From: Pedobacter sp. Leaf170 | Lineage (GTDB): Bacteria > Bacteroidota > Bacteroidia > Sphingobacteriales > Sphingobacteriaceae | NCBI RefSeq assembly: GCF_920984665.1 | Contig: NZ_CAKLBP010000001.1 | Span: 400,858-464,857 of the forward strand | Length of the DNA: 64,000 bases | Direction of reading: 5' to 3' | Shown here: positions 30,525 through 39,900 of the stretch, piece after piece | Position numbering within the stretch: the first letter of the stretch is position 1 | Layout: each line of letters opens with the position of its first letter | Notes under the pieces: model-generated | What the model was told of the DNA's origin: nothing | The model's input: only the letters and a program-made list of their open reading frames with translations | The model's database searches: none | Translations under genes and position numbers: made by a program

Positions 30525-31265
30525 GTGTCAGCTGCTGTAACAAATATCATATTTGACCCACAAGAAAAGGCTCTAGAATCTTTCTTAACCCGAAAAACAA
30601 AAGGTCTAGGACTCTCGGATAGAGTATGGAGATATACAAATCAGTTTCGTTCAGAAATAGAGCAAAATCTTTATGCTGGTGTTTCCGAGGGTAAGCCTGC
30701 AGCTGCTATGGCTCGTGACCAGAAGCAATATCTACAGGAACCGGATAAGCTGTTCAGGCGTGTAAAAATTATTGACAAAGAAGGCAATGCAAAGCTTGTT
30801 TTATCAAAAGCTGCAAAAGAGTATCATACAGGTCAGGGTGTATATCGGTCGAGTTTTAAAAATGCTTTTAGATTAACAAGAAATGTTGTTAATGATGCAT
30901 ATAGGGAATCTGATATAATTAAGTACCAATCATTGCCATTTGTTACGGGTTTTCAGGTAAGGCTAGCCGACAATCACCCTAAGTACGATATATGCGATTT
31001 ATTAAAGGGTGAATATCCTAAAAGTTTTATATGGCGCAAGTGGCATGTTAACTGCATCTGTTTCTGTGTACCCAAGCTTCCATCAAAAGCTGAATATGAT
31101 AAATACGAAGATGCTATCTTAAATGGAACAAATAAAAGTTTTAAATTCTCTGAACCGGTTACAGAAATCAACCCAGCGATTAAAAATTATATAAAAGACA
31201 ATCGAAAAATGCTGAACAGGCTAAAAAGAAAACCCGATTGGATGACAGATAATAATCTTAAATAA
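30525..31265 (+). CDS. Minor head (morphogenesis) protein, C-terminal fragment
   Basis: Listed from GTG 30525, but the frame is open back to 30450 and has no ATG, so it is most likely the rest of the gene begun at 30223. It contains the gp7/gpF-like core (RNVVNDAYRESDIIKYQSLP) and ends with a Cys-rich segment (KWHVNCICFCVPK) common in this family. The protein joins portal and capsid in assembly. A real mutation would be expected to make the prophage defective. Confidence 0.7.
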   Translation: MSAAVTNIIFDPQEKALESFLTRKTKGLGLSDRVWRYTNQFRSEIEQNLYAGVSEGKPAAAMARDQKQYLQEPDKLFRRVKIIDKEGNAKLVLSKAAKEYHTGQGVYRSSFKNAFRLTRNVVNDAYRESDIIKYQSLPFVTGFQVRLADNHPKYDICDLLKGEYPKSFIWRKWHVNCICFCVPKLPSKAEYDKYEDAILNGTNKSFKFSEPVTEINPAIKNYIKDNRKMLNRLKRKPDWMTDNNLK

Positions 31266-31346
31266 ACCCAAATTGTGTTAATCAATCTGTTAGCACCTTT
31301 TTAAAATTAATCGCAATTAGTGTATTGGTAATTTTATGACCTAATC

Positions 31347-31393
31347 CGAGGCATACACTCAACAGTAGGCATACTAACGAGGCTATCACTCAA
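31347..31393 (+). repeat. Short direct repeats upstream of the scaffold gene
   Basis: CGAGGCATACACTCAA (31347-31362) recurs as CGAGGCTATCACTCAA (31378-31393), 31 bases apart, with a partial copy TAGGCATACTAAC between. They lie in the leader of the capsid operon, just downstream of the degenerate promoter copy at 31308. Likely protein-binding or RNA sites. Confidence 0.4.
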
Positions 31394-31410
31394 AACCAAG
31401 CTGAAAATTC

Positions 31411-32082
31411 ATGGCATTTAAAAAAGAAATCATTGTAGCACTTAAAGCTGAAAATAAAGCAAAAGGCCTACGATTATCGAATACACGTATCGAGACAATC
31501 GCAACCGTATTGGATGAAGAAGTTGTTGAAGAAACCGACATTGACGGCGCAATCAAAACGTTTGATAAATATAATCCTTTAGCGGAAATCGCAAAAACGG
31601 ATGATAAACTTAGAACGCTATCTACTAAAAAAGATGGCGAAAAGACTCAAGCTGAGATTGATGCTGAAAAAGCGGAAGCTGAGAGAAAAGCTAAGGCAGA
31701 AGAATTGCCAGATGATGTTCCTCCTTACATAAAAGCAATTTTAGATGGTCAAAAATTACTGACCGATAAACTTGCTGCATTTGAAGGAACTAAAGTGGTA
31801 TCTGACCGTAAAGCAATCGCATCAGAAAAATTTAAAGATGCTAACGATGCTTTCAAAGCAGACTTATTAGCCGATTTAGAAGAAATAACTTTTAAAGATG
31901 ATGACCATTTTAATAGCTATTTAGAACGTAAAGAAAAAACGTTCGGTGATTTGAAGCAAGCTGAGGTGATTGAAAATCTATCTGACGGTAAAGTTAGACA
32001 AGGAGTAATTACAGCGGCAGATGCAAAAAAGCAGGCTACGAAAGAGGAGCTTGATACAGTAATGTCAAATCTAAAAGTATAA
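31411..32082 (+). CDS. Head scaffolding protein
   Basis: A 223-residue, highly charged helical protein (EAERKAKAEELPDDVPPYIK in the middle) located just before the decoration and capsid genes. Both composition and position are those of phage scaffolds, which shape the prohead and leave before packaging. No protease gene is seen nearby. Confidence 0.65.
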   Translation: MAFKKEIIVALKAENKAKGLRLSNTRIETIATVLDEEVVEETDIDGAIKTFDKYNPLAEIAKTDDKLRTLSTKKDGEKTQAEIDAEKAEAERKAKAEELPDDVPPYIKAILDGQKLLTDKLAAFEGTKVVSDRKAIASEKFKDANDAFKADLLADLEEITFKDDDHFNSYLERKEKTFGDLKQAEVIENLSDGKVRQGVITAADAKKQATKEELDTVMSNLKV

Positions 32083-32084
32083 AA

Positions 32085-32480
32085 ATGTACGCAAACCTTA
32101 ACAACACCGGCACATCGGTCATTAATGCTAATGATTCGATTGTCATTGTCGACAACTTTCAGTCGATTCGTGGAGGTTCAACTTTGGATGTAACAAATTT
32201 CGGCCCAGACACAATCAAAGCCGGTCATGTCATCATCAAAGAAACGTCTACAGGTAATTACAAACCAATGCCGTTAGCAACTAACGATACGGTTTATGAT
32301 ACTTTGCCAGTGGGTCACACCTACGCAGGTATATTAATTGCCTCAATTTTAAAAGCTAAGCCTTTTGCTGGAATTCTAGTAAGAGGAACCGTAAATCATT
32401 TGGCAACGCCATTCTCTATGACAGCGATTTTATCTGCTGTAAAGACTGCATTGCCATTAATCGACTTTAGAGCAGATTAA
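32085..32480 (+). CDS. Head decoration-like protein
   Basis: A 131-residue beta-rich protein (VIVDNFQSIRGGSTLDVTNF, later AGILVRGTVN) between scaffold and major capsid, the usual place of decoration proteins. The ATAGILI and RGTVN patterns recall phage capsid-stabilising proteins. It ends two bases before the capsid gene. Confidence 0.6.
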   Translation: MYANLNNTGTSVINANDSIVIVDNFQSIRGGSTLDVTNFGPDTIKAGHVIIKETSTGNYKPMPLATNDTVYDTLPVGHTYAGILIASILKAKPFAGILVRGTVNHLATPFSMTAILSAVKTALPLIDFRAD

Positions 32481-32482
32481 TC

Positions 32483-33559
32483 ATGGAAGAATCATTATTT
32501 ATAAAATGGGTTCAAAAGTTTTTCCCTGGCATTACTGTTCGGGTTGTAGAAACGTTAAACGGTGAGGACCGTCAAGCATCATATTTACACCGCACCATGC
32601 TTCGTAAAGAAGAAAGTGTTGACGGTAAATGGAATAGCTTGTTATCAGACAACGTAACTGTTGCTGCTGATATCGTGGCAATGGATTCAAGCTTGCCATT
32701 AAAAACCAGACCAGCATTAAGTTCAGCAAACGGTGATATACCTAAAATGGGTATGGAATTGAAGCTGAATGAAAATCAATTAACAGCATTAGATACCTTA
32801 GTTGCTAAACAAGCAACTGATGCGCAGATTATCGCGAAATTATTCGCAGATACTCCACGTTGCATTACCGGTATTTATGAGCAAAACGAGGCGACATTCT
32901 TGCAAGGTTTGTCAACTGGTGTAGTGTTAGTTGACAGCAACAACGTTGGCACAGGCGTTCGTTTAGATTATGGTTATCTATCATCAAATAAGTTTGGAGC
33001 TTCAGTTGTTTGGACTGGTTCGCCAACACCGGTTTCAGATGCGCAAAGAGTAATTTCGGCAGCTTCTGATAAAGGGAACGTAATCAACTACGTTATGATG
33101 AACAGAGCATCATTTAATCAAATGCGAAACTCTGTAGAGGGTAAAGCTTTACACGCTACTTCGATTGGAAACTTTGGTACAACACAAACTATCCCGACCG
33201 CAGCTCAATTCAGTTCAGCTTTCAAAGATGAAACTGGTGCGGACATTATCATTGTTGAGCGTTCTGTTAACTTCGAGAAAAACGGAGTAAAAACAAATGT
33301 AAAACCTTGGTCTGCTGGTAAAGTAGTTTTCTTGACTTCTTTGGAAGTTGGTTCGTTAATCTGGGCAACTTTAGCAGAGACTAATCACCCTGCTAAAAAT
33401 GTTACTTATAGTTTGGTTGATGACTTTATTTTGGTTTCAAAATACGTATTAAACAAACCATCTGTAGCAGAGTTTACAAGCTCACAAGCTCGTGTTGTTC
33501 CAGTTATTCACAATGTTGACCAAATCTATTTATTAGATACTTTGGTTGTTCAAGCTTAA
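32483..33559 (+). CDS. Major capsid protein
   Basis: A 358-residue protein with the features of gpE-like or HK97-like capsids: AMDSSLPLKTRPALSSANGD early, PRCITGIYEQNEATFLQGLS centrally and a long E-loop-like region. Position after scaffold and decoration genes supports the call. It forms the shell and should be the most abundant late protein. Confidence 0.8.
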   Translation: MEESLFIKWVQKFFPGITVRVVETLNGEDRQASYLHRTMLRKEESVDGKWNSLLSDNVTVAADIVAMDSSLPLKTRPALSSANGDIPKMGMELKLNENQLTALDTLVAKQATDAQIIAKLFADTPRCITGIYEQNEATFLQGLSTGVVLVDSNNVGTGVRLDYGYLSSNKFGASVVWTGSPTPVSDAQRVISAASDKGNVINYVMMNRASFNQMRNSVEGKALHATSIGNFGTTQTIPTAAQFSSAFKDETGADIIIVERSVNFEKNGVKTNVKPWSAGKVVFLTSLEVGSLIWATLAETNHPAKNVTYSLVDDFILVSKYVLNKPSVAEFTSSQARVVPVIHNVDQIYLLDTLVVQA

Positions 33560-33565
33560 TCGATC

Positions 33566-33889
33566 ATGGCAAAATTACATCATACAAAAGTTAAATCCGC
33601 TGTTGCAAAATATAGCGGATTGCACGCTGAAGGCAAGACTTCCGATGAAGTTAAAACAGCGATTGCGGCTGACGAGAATGGATACGATGCAGAAGGTGTC
33701 GAGGAAATTTATAACGCTATCATAACCCCTGCACCTGAAAAGCCAGAGGCCAATGTGTTCACCGTTATTAAGGAATTCCGAGATATCAGCAACTTCGATA
33801 AAATTCACAAAGTTGGCGCTGATGTTTCTGATTTCGATACTGAACGTTTGGCGGCATTAGTTGCTAACGGACACGTTGAAAAAGCGTAA
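33566..33889 (+). CDS. Hypothetical protein downstream of the capsid gene
   Basis: A 107-residue protein with repeated acidic stretches (ADENGYDAEGVEEIYNAI) and an end like FDIEHLAAL-type motifs seen in small phage head proteins (DTERLAALVANGHVEK). It may be a head-tail joining accessory or stabiliser. No firm family. Confidence 0.55.
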   Translation: MAKLHHTKVKSAVAKYSGLHAEGKTSDEVKTAIAADENGYDAEGVEEIYNAIITPAPEKPEANVFTVIKEFRDISNFDKIHKVGADVSDFDTERLAALVANGHVEKA

Positions 33890-33894
33890 TTGAA

Positions 33895-34206
33895 ATGACA
33901 ATAAAAGCAGCTCTTAAAAGCACTGTTGACTATCCGCTTCCTGATAACAGGATTGAGAAGGCGTTAATTGACGCTGGTTTAAATGGCGATACTATTTATA
34001 CCCAACAAAACGAAAAGGATGTTGACGTTTGCATGATAGGGCTTCTTTTAACTGTTTGCACATCCGGAAGCATTTCTGAAGGTGGTTACAGCATCTCTAA
34101 CAGTGATAAGGATAATTTATTGCGAATCCGTTCTTTGCTATTGTCTAAATGGAAAATGGTAGACACGATGGGTAGCTCAATTAATGATGCAACTTATCTA
34201 CACTAA
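33895..34206 (+). CDS. Head-tail connector-like protein
   Basis: A 103-residue protein (DYPLPDNRIEKALIDAGLN and RIRSLLLSKW near the end) similar in layout to DUF6706/gp6-like connector proteins of Bacteroidota phages. Its location between capsid and tail genes fits the adaptor that joins portal to tail. Confidence 0.6.
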   Translation: MTIKAALKSTVDYPLPDNRIEKALIDAGLNGDTIYTQQNEKDVDVCMIGLLLTVCTSGSISEGGYSISNSDKDNLLRIRSLLLSKWKMVDTMGSSINDATYLH

Positions 34207-34208
34207 TT

Positions 34209-34538
34209 ATGGTAGTTCAATATCCAAACGATTTAAAGTATAGTTCTTCATCTGCTGAATCGGTTTATGACCAAGAATCAGGAACATGGAGTGCTGCTTC
34301 GCCTGGTGTAGAACAACCATTCATAAAGTGCAGAGCCGAAATGAACGACAAAGGCAGATTAGTTGCCAGTAACGATGGTACCCAGCTGGAATACAGCTAT
34401 ACCGTTTACATGACAAAGGATTGCCCCGTTTTTAATTTTGGTCAGATTGTCGAAGTTCATAATTCTGACGGATTGCTTATCAAGTCTTCTGTAAAGAAAT
34501 TTAGCAGAGGTCAATTGAATGCTCGACTATGGGTGTAA
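34209..34538 (+). CDS. Probable head closure protein
   Basis: A 109-residue beta-rich protein with LEYSYTVYMTKDCPVF in the middle, of the size and place of head-closure (gp16-like) proteins. It overlaps the next gene by 10 bases. The call is by position. Confidence 0.55.
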   Translation: MVVQYPNDLKYSSSSAESVYDQESGTWSAASPGVEQPFIKCRAEMNDKGRLVASNDGTQLEYSYTVYMTKDCPVFNFGQIVEVHNSDGLLIKSSVKKFSRGQLNARLWV

Positions 34539-34990
34539 AAGCCAAATTTTCGAAAGCCGACATAAAAAACGTTGGTGCTGACTTGCTTAAAAGAATTGAG
34601 CTGGCTGTTGTAAGTCGTTTCCAGTATATCGGGGAAACGTTTGTAACTAATGCCAGACTTAAAACCAAAAAGCAAGGTGGCTTCGGGAATATAACTGGTA
34701 ACCTACGTTCATCTATCGGCTATATCATTTTAAACAATGGTAAAACCGTTCAAGACAACTATGAAGTTAGCGGAACTGGAACAAAAGGCGTTCAAGAGGC
34801 AAAAGCACTTATAAGAGAGTTAAAATCAAAATTTAACACCGGTTACGTATTAATCGTTGTTGCTGGTATGAACTACGCAGCAGCTGTTGAAAGTCGTGGC
34901 CTTGATGTTATAACTGGTTCAAGCAAAATAGCGGAAGAAGATTTAAAAGATGCTATTGAAGGTTTAGCTAAAAAATTGGCAAAGCGATGA
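34529..34990 (+). CDS. HK97 gp10-like tail connection protein
   Basis: A 153-residue protein with TNARLKTKKQGGFGNITGNL then RSSIGYII, followed by a NYAAAVESRG-like segment, the signature of gp10-type tail proteins. It overlaps both neighbours by a few bases. It likely acts at the head-tail interface. Confidence 0.7.
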   Translation: MGVKAKFSKADIKNVGADLLKRIELAVVSRFQYIGETFVTNARLKTKKQGGFGNITGNLRSSIGYIILNNGKTVQDNYEVSGTGTKGVQEAKALIRELKSKFNTGYVLIVVAGMNYAAAVESRGLDVITGSSKIAEEDLKDAIEGLAKKLAKR

Positions 34991-35421
34991 GCGTGACTAC
35001 AGCTGGAGCAATTAACATATTATTTGAATATCTGAAGAACAGTGAAGTTCTAAGTGATGAAAAAAAGGTCAACGGCCATCTTTACAAGATGCAGCGGCCT
35101 TTGAACTCTTCAAAAGAGGATGTTGTTATCAACGCTATCACAATGGGAAGAGAATCTGTTCAAAATGGTATTTTGAATGTTAACGCTTACTGTAAAAATC
35201 AAACATTGACTTTACCAGGTGCTTTGAGTGATAATTCTCAACCCGATTACACTAGGCTAGATGAGATATCAAATCTTTTAAATAAGGCATTAGGCGAAGG
35301 AAGAGAGATTTATTTAAACAACGGTTCATATTGCTTCAAAGTGCAACAAGATGTGATCATACCGGATGAAAACGAGCAACATTACGTCAATTTCAGAATA
35401 GAATTTTATTCACCACAATAA
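34987..35421 (+). CDS. Tail terminator-like protein
   Basis: A 144-residue protein between the gp10-like gene and the tail tube, with EYLKNSEVL and later HYVNFRIEFYSP. Order and size match tail completion/terminator proteins that cap the tube. No unique motif is visible. Confidence 0.6.
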   Translation: MSVTTAGAINILFEYLKNSEVLSDEKKVNGHLYKMQRPLNSSKEDVVINAITMGRESVQNGILNVNAYCKNQTLTLPGALSDNSQPDYTRLDEISNLLNKALGEGREIYLNNGSYCFKVQQDVIIPDENEQHYVNFRIEFYSPQ

Positions 35422-35431
35422 TTAAATAAAA

Positions 35432-36199
35432 ATGGCCAAAAAGGTATACGCTTTAAAAAGCATAATCATGGGCGACGTTCATTCCGATGGTGGTATGGGT
35501 CAAACACTTACCGAGGTATTCGGTGAGACAGTATTAGGTTCAGCAACTTTAACAGTTGATAAACCAACAAAAACGGGAGTAAAAACCGAAGAAAAGAAAA
35601 ACTCAATCTTCTTTATCGATGGTGAAGACCCGGATTTTACACTAAACGCTAGTACGTACAACATCAGTGCTAAAACAATGAAGAAACTCTTCGGGGGCAC
35701 AATTTCTGGTCCTAACGGAGTTCAGACATTGGGCACTATCGTTGGTGGTACGGGATATGCAAATGGAGTTTACAAAAACGTACCACTTTCGGGCGGTACA
35801 GGCTTTGGCGCTTCTGCTGACATCACAGTTTCTGGTGGCGTTGTTACTGCAATCACAATTCTAGGGAAAGGTGTTGATTACACTGCAGCTGATACATTGA
35901 GCGCACCAGCTGCTTTACTAGGCGGCACGGGTTCAGGATTTACAGTTCCTGTTAGTGCACTGTACGCAGGTGCAGAATCCTGGTCAGCTCCTATCGGCGG
36001 TGTAAAAGCCACTTTAGAACAATCAGTAATTGCAGAAAGTCAAACTGGTATCAAGTTCAAATTTGTTAAAATGGATATTTCTTCTGGTTTAGCGGTGAGC
36101 TTTGATAAAACCAAACTTGGTCAGATTGACTATACTGGTTTATTAATGGAGCCAGATAAAGCCAATACTCCTGCTTGGGGCATTGACTGGCCGGCATAA
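35432..36199 (+). CDS. Major tail tube protein with inserted Gly-rich domain
   Basis: A 255-residue protein. N- and C-terminal parts (IFFIDGEDPDFTLNASTYN and SGLAVSFDKTKLGQIDYTGL) form the tube fold. Residues about 99-178 are an insertion rich in Gly, Val and Thr (SGGTGFGASADITVSGGVVT), a pattern usually seen in neck or fibre proteins of large phages, so it probably decorates the tail surface. A terminator-like hairpin follows the gene. Confidence 0.75.
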   Translation: MAKKVYALKSIIMGDVHSDGGMGQTLTEVFGETVLGSATLTVDKPTKTGVKTEEKKNSIFFIDGEDPDFTLNASTYNISAKTMKKLFGGTISGPNGVQTLGTIVGGTGYANGVYKNVPLSGGTGFGASADITVSGGVVTAITILGKGVDYTAADTLSAPAALLGGTGSGFTVPVSALYAGAESWSAPIGGVKATLEQSVIAESQTGIKFKFVKMDISSGLAVSFDKTKLGQIDYTGLLMEPDKANTPAWGIDWPA

Positions 36200-36206
36200 A
36201 TCTTAC

Positions 36207-36233
36207 AGCTCCCTATTCTGTAGGGAGCTTTTA
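36207..36233 (+). terminator. Hairpin after the tail tube gene
   Basis: AGCTCCCTA (36207-36215) pairs perfectly with TAGGGAGCT (36221-36229) around 5 bases and is followed by TTTT-like sequence. A partial terminator here would make more tube protein than the downstream tape measure. Confidence 0.65.
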
Positions 36234-36243
36234 AAAATCAACA

Positions 36244-36735
36244 ATGACCAATCAAGAAACTGTAGAAGAAACTCTTTCGAAAACTGGCGACATAATTACG
36301 CAGCGCACACAATATTATACCGTTTATCCTCACTACAAAAGTTGGTTTAAGCGATTTTTTATTCTTATTCGGTGCATGAGTAATAAGGTTGTTTTAGCTA
36401 TCCGCCCGATTAATGTCGGGAACATGTTTAGAATATCATCAAAAGTATTATTGATACCAGATGATATCACAAATAAAGATGTTAGAGAAGCGTTGTTTTC
36501 TGGTAGTGCCGAGCATTTGAGTAAGATAATCTACATCATTGCTTGTGCTATTCAAAATGATGAAAATGAGCCTTCAGAAGAATTAAAAAAATTCATAACC
36601 TACCAAATGGACTACGAGATGATATCAGAAATATTGGATATCATTTTTACTCAGGTTGGCGCTAAGGGTTTTATGAAATCTATCATCTTAATGAAAGGCC
36701 TAAATGTGGTAAGTGCACCGGAAGAGGCTGCATAG
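36244..36735 (+). CDS. Tail assembly chaperone (gpG-like)
   Basis: A 163-residue helical protein between tail tube and tape measure, the standard site of the tail chaperone. The codons for Gly142-Phe143 form the heptamer G-GGT-TTT (36666-36672) in the right phase for -1 frameshifting. Ribosomes that do not slip end at TAG 36733. Chaperones coat the tape measure during tail assembly. Confidence 0.75.
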   Translation: MTNQETVEETLSKTGDIITQRTQYYTVYPHYKSWFKRFFILIRCMSNKVVLAIRPINVGNMFRISSKVLLIPDDITNKDVREALFSGSAEHLSKIIYIIACAIQNDENEPSEELKKFITYQMDYEMISEILDIIFTQVGAKGFMKSIILMKGLNVVSAPEEAA

Positions 36736-36986
36736 AATGCAACCACACTGGATTTGCAAAAGATGAGCCTAAAAGCAAGGGAGATAATAGCCCTTGGCGT
36801 ATGACTGGCGCATACCGAAAGTACTTTAAAGCGAGCCGAAGTGAACTGTTGTGGCAAACCAGCTGGTTGAACTACAGTCTGGATATGGCAAGTATTCCTA
36901 GCTACGAAAGCAAAAAATCAGATGAGACTTCAATTGTAAGTCCTGAGAATGAAGAACGTGAATTAAGAGAATTATTAGAATCATAA
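36672..36986 (+). CDS. Frameshift extension of the tail chaperone (gpGT-like)
   Basis: The -1 frame opens right after a TAA at 36663 with GGG-TTT at the slippery site and runs to the stop at 36984-36986. The fusion would have 143 residues of gpG plus 104 more. The extension contains CGKCTGRGCIECNHTGF, a CxxC-x-G-x-G-C-xx-C zinc-ribbon-like motif, then WRMTGAYRKYFKASRSELLW. An internal ATG at 36801 exists, but starting there would lose the Cys motif. Confidence 0.75.
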   Translation, partial: YEIYHLNERPKCGKCTGRGCIECNHTGFAKDEPKSKGDNSPWRMTGAYRKYFKASRSELLWQTSWLNYSLDMASIPSYESKKSDETSIVSPENEERELRELLES

Positions 36987-36987
36987 T

Positions 36988-39900
36988 ATGTCGGTTAATG
37001 TTGCAGGTGGAGATTTACAATGGAATGCTGGAATTGATCTTTCTCAGTTCAACCAGGATATTCAGTCTATTCGTAATGGCCTTAATTCATTAACAGATAA
37101 TCAAAAAAAGCAAGGTGCTGACTTAGAAGACTTCGCTAAAAAAGCAGCAGCAGCGGCAGCCGGATATTTCTCTATACAAGCAGCAAAAGACTTTGTTGTT
37201 TCAATGGTTCAGGTACGTGGCGAGTTTCAGCAAATTGAAGTTGCTTACCGCACCATGCTTGGAAGTAAAGAAAAGGCTGATAAGTTAATGGCTGAGAGCG
37301 TGAAGCTTGCTGCCGTTACACCTTTCGGCCTTCAAGATGTTGCTTCAGGGTCAAAACAATTATTAGCTTACGGTTTCGCAGCTCAGGATATCACTAAGAA
37401 TCTTGAAATGCTTGGAAACATCGCTTCTGGTGTTGGCTCACAACTAAATGATGTTGTTTATCTATATGGTACACTTAAGGCTTCTGGCCGAGTTACTCAA
37501 ATGGATATTAATCAGTTTGCTGGTAGAGGTATTCCAATTTATCAAGCTCTTGCTGATACGATGAAGATTAACGTTGAACAGGTAAGAGAGTATGTTTCAG
37601 CTGGTAAAGTCGGCTTCCCACAAGTCGAGGCAGCATTCAATAAATTAACCGGTGCAGGTGGTCAGTTCTTCAATTTAATGCAAGAACAATCGAAAACGTT
37701 AACTGGCCAGTTGAGTAATTTGGAAGATGCTTGGGCGGTTATGTTGAATGACCTTGGTAAACAAAATGAAGGTGTTTTTGCTAGTGCTATTGGCGGCGCA
37801 ATTACTCTAATTGAAAATTATCAAGAGGTTATTGATATTCTTGCTTCCGTTGTAGCTGGTTATGGTGCATATCGTGCCGCATTGCTTGTGACAGCTGCAA
37901 CAACCTCTATTGCAACTTATGCAACAACAGGATTCACAGCTGCTGAAATTCTGCAATACTATTGGACTACTACGCTTACTAAAGCTCAAAAGTTACTAAA
38001 TGCAACAATGCTTGCAAATCCTTACGTTGCGGTAGCAGCTGCGCTCGCTGCATTAGGTACATACCTTTACCTAACAAGTGAAAATGCTCTAAAACTTAAA
38101 ACTGCATCGGAATTGACAACCGAAGCTATGGCAAGGCAGGGTGACGCTGTTGAGACAGCTGAGAGCAAACTTAGGGTTTACATTGAAATGCTAAGAAATA
38201 CTAACCTTTCAGAAACTGAACGGGTTAATATCTATAATAAAATAAAATCAATCGATCCTTCTATCGTTCGCGGAATCGATGAAAAAACAATTTCATACGG
38301 TAAGCTTAAAACCAGTGTCGATGCATATATAGTTTCATTGAGACAGAAATTTGCCGCAGAAGCGAATGAAGGTGCTATAAAATCAAGTATTGAACAGGAG
38401 AATGCATTACGTAAGGCAATTGAAGAAAGAGAGCGAATCACAAACGCATATCTATCACAAGGGCTAACTAGAAAAGACATTACCGATAAATCACCTGCAA
38501 TTCAACGTGATATCCTTAAGCAAGAAAATGATGCTCGTAACCTCTTGTTAAAACAGCAGATTGAAACAAATAAGCTTATTGGTAAGTCTGTTCAAACTGG
38601 TTCTAAGGAACAGATTGCGGCAGCTGAAAAAGATTTACAAATTATTCAATCTCAAAAGAAACTATATGCTAAAGGCACAATAGAATTTTTAACAATACAA
38701 CAACAAGCTGTTGAAAAACAGGAAGAAATTAACGAGCTACGTAAGCTTAAACAAAAAGCAGATAATCCAGTTGCAGAGGTTCAAAAAACATCGAAGAACA
38801 AAGCTTATTATGAGGCTATTGTTAAAGATAACACCGAAAAGCTTGAAGCTTTAGATAAAGGAGAAAAAGACTTTTCTTCAAAAGCAGCACCATTAAAGAA
38901 ACGTATACTTGATGCACAAAAAGAGCTTTTAAGTTTCAGCACTAATGAAAAAGCCGCCAAAAAAGCAAATGATGAAATGTTTCAATGGAGTGAAAAGCGC
39001 ATTGAAATTTTAGATAAAATAAGTGAAGCTTATAATAAAGCAAATTCATCTGCAAAAACACAAAACCAGCAAGAAATTGAAGCTAACCAGGCTAAATACA
39101 AATCTTTGAGGGATGAGCTTGCTAAATATAATCGAGAAGCTAAAAAATCAGGTCGTCCACAGTTAGGTAACGAAACTGCCCAGATGATTAATAATGCCGA
39201 ACTAAAAGAGGATTATTCAATCAAATATAAGCAAGACACTGAAAAGCAAAGTATTGAATTCGAAAAGCAGAAAAATCTATACGAGGATTTTGAGAACTAC
39301 AAAACCACATTTGGTAAAGTTGCCGCTGAAAAGCGCTATGGCACTGAGTTGAGATCATATGATGATTTACTTAATGGTTTGAAAGCGAGCTACAGTAAAC
39401 TAGCCATTAAATCTGTTGGTCCTTTAGGTTTGACAGGTGGAGAGAAGGAACGTTTGGATAATGAAGAGAAACAAATCAAATCTCTTCAAGAAATCGAAGC
39501 CAGCCGCTATGCTGCTGCATACGAATCGGCCTTGACCTATAATCAAAATATTGAGCGTATAAATGCAGAGTATCGTGATAAAGCTAAAAAACTAGAAGGA
39601 AAAATCACAGATGAGCAAAAGCAAGTTTTGTTGAAGAAACGTGATGATGCCATTAGTGCAGCGAGTGACGAAGCCATAGCAAAAACAGATATCTACAAAA
39701 GATTAGCTGAGCAGACTTTGGATATTACCCAAGCTCAAGTTAAAGAGCAGGCTAAAGCTTTAAAAGAATTATTAAAAGACGACACCCTATCTGACGACTT
39801 AAAATCAAGAATCCAAGGTCAATTAGATAAGGTTGAGTTCACGCTAAAGATTGGCGTTAATCAATCGAACCTTGATGCATTGAAGCTAAGGCTTCATTTG

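Noticed and set aside
36801..36986. Independent 61-residue gene from ATG 36801
   Set aside because: The frame is open back to the slippery heptamer at 36666 and includes a Cys motif, so it is better explained as the frameshift extension of the tail chaperone.
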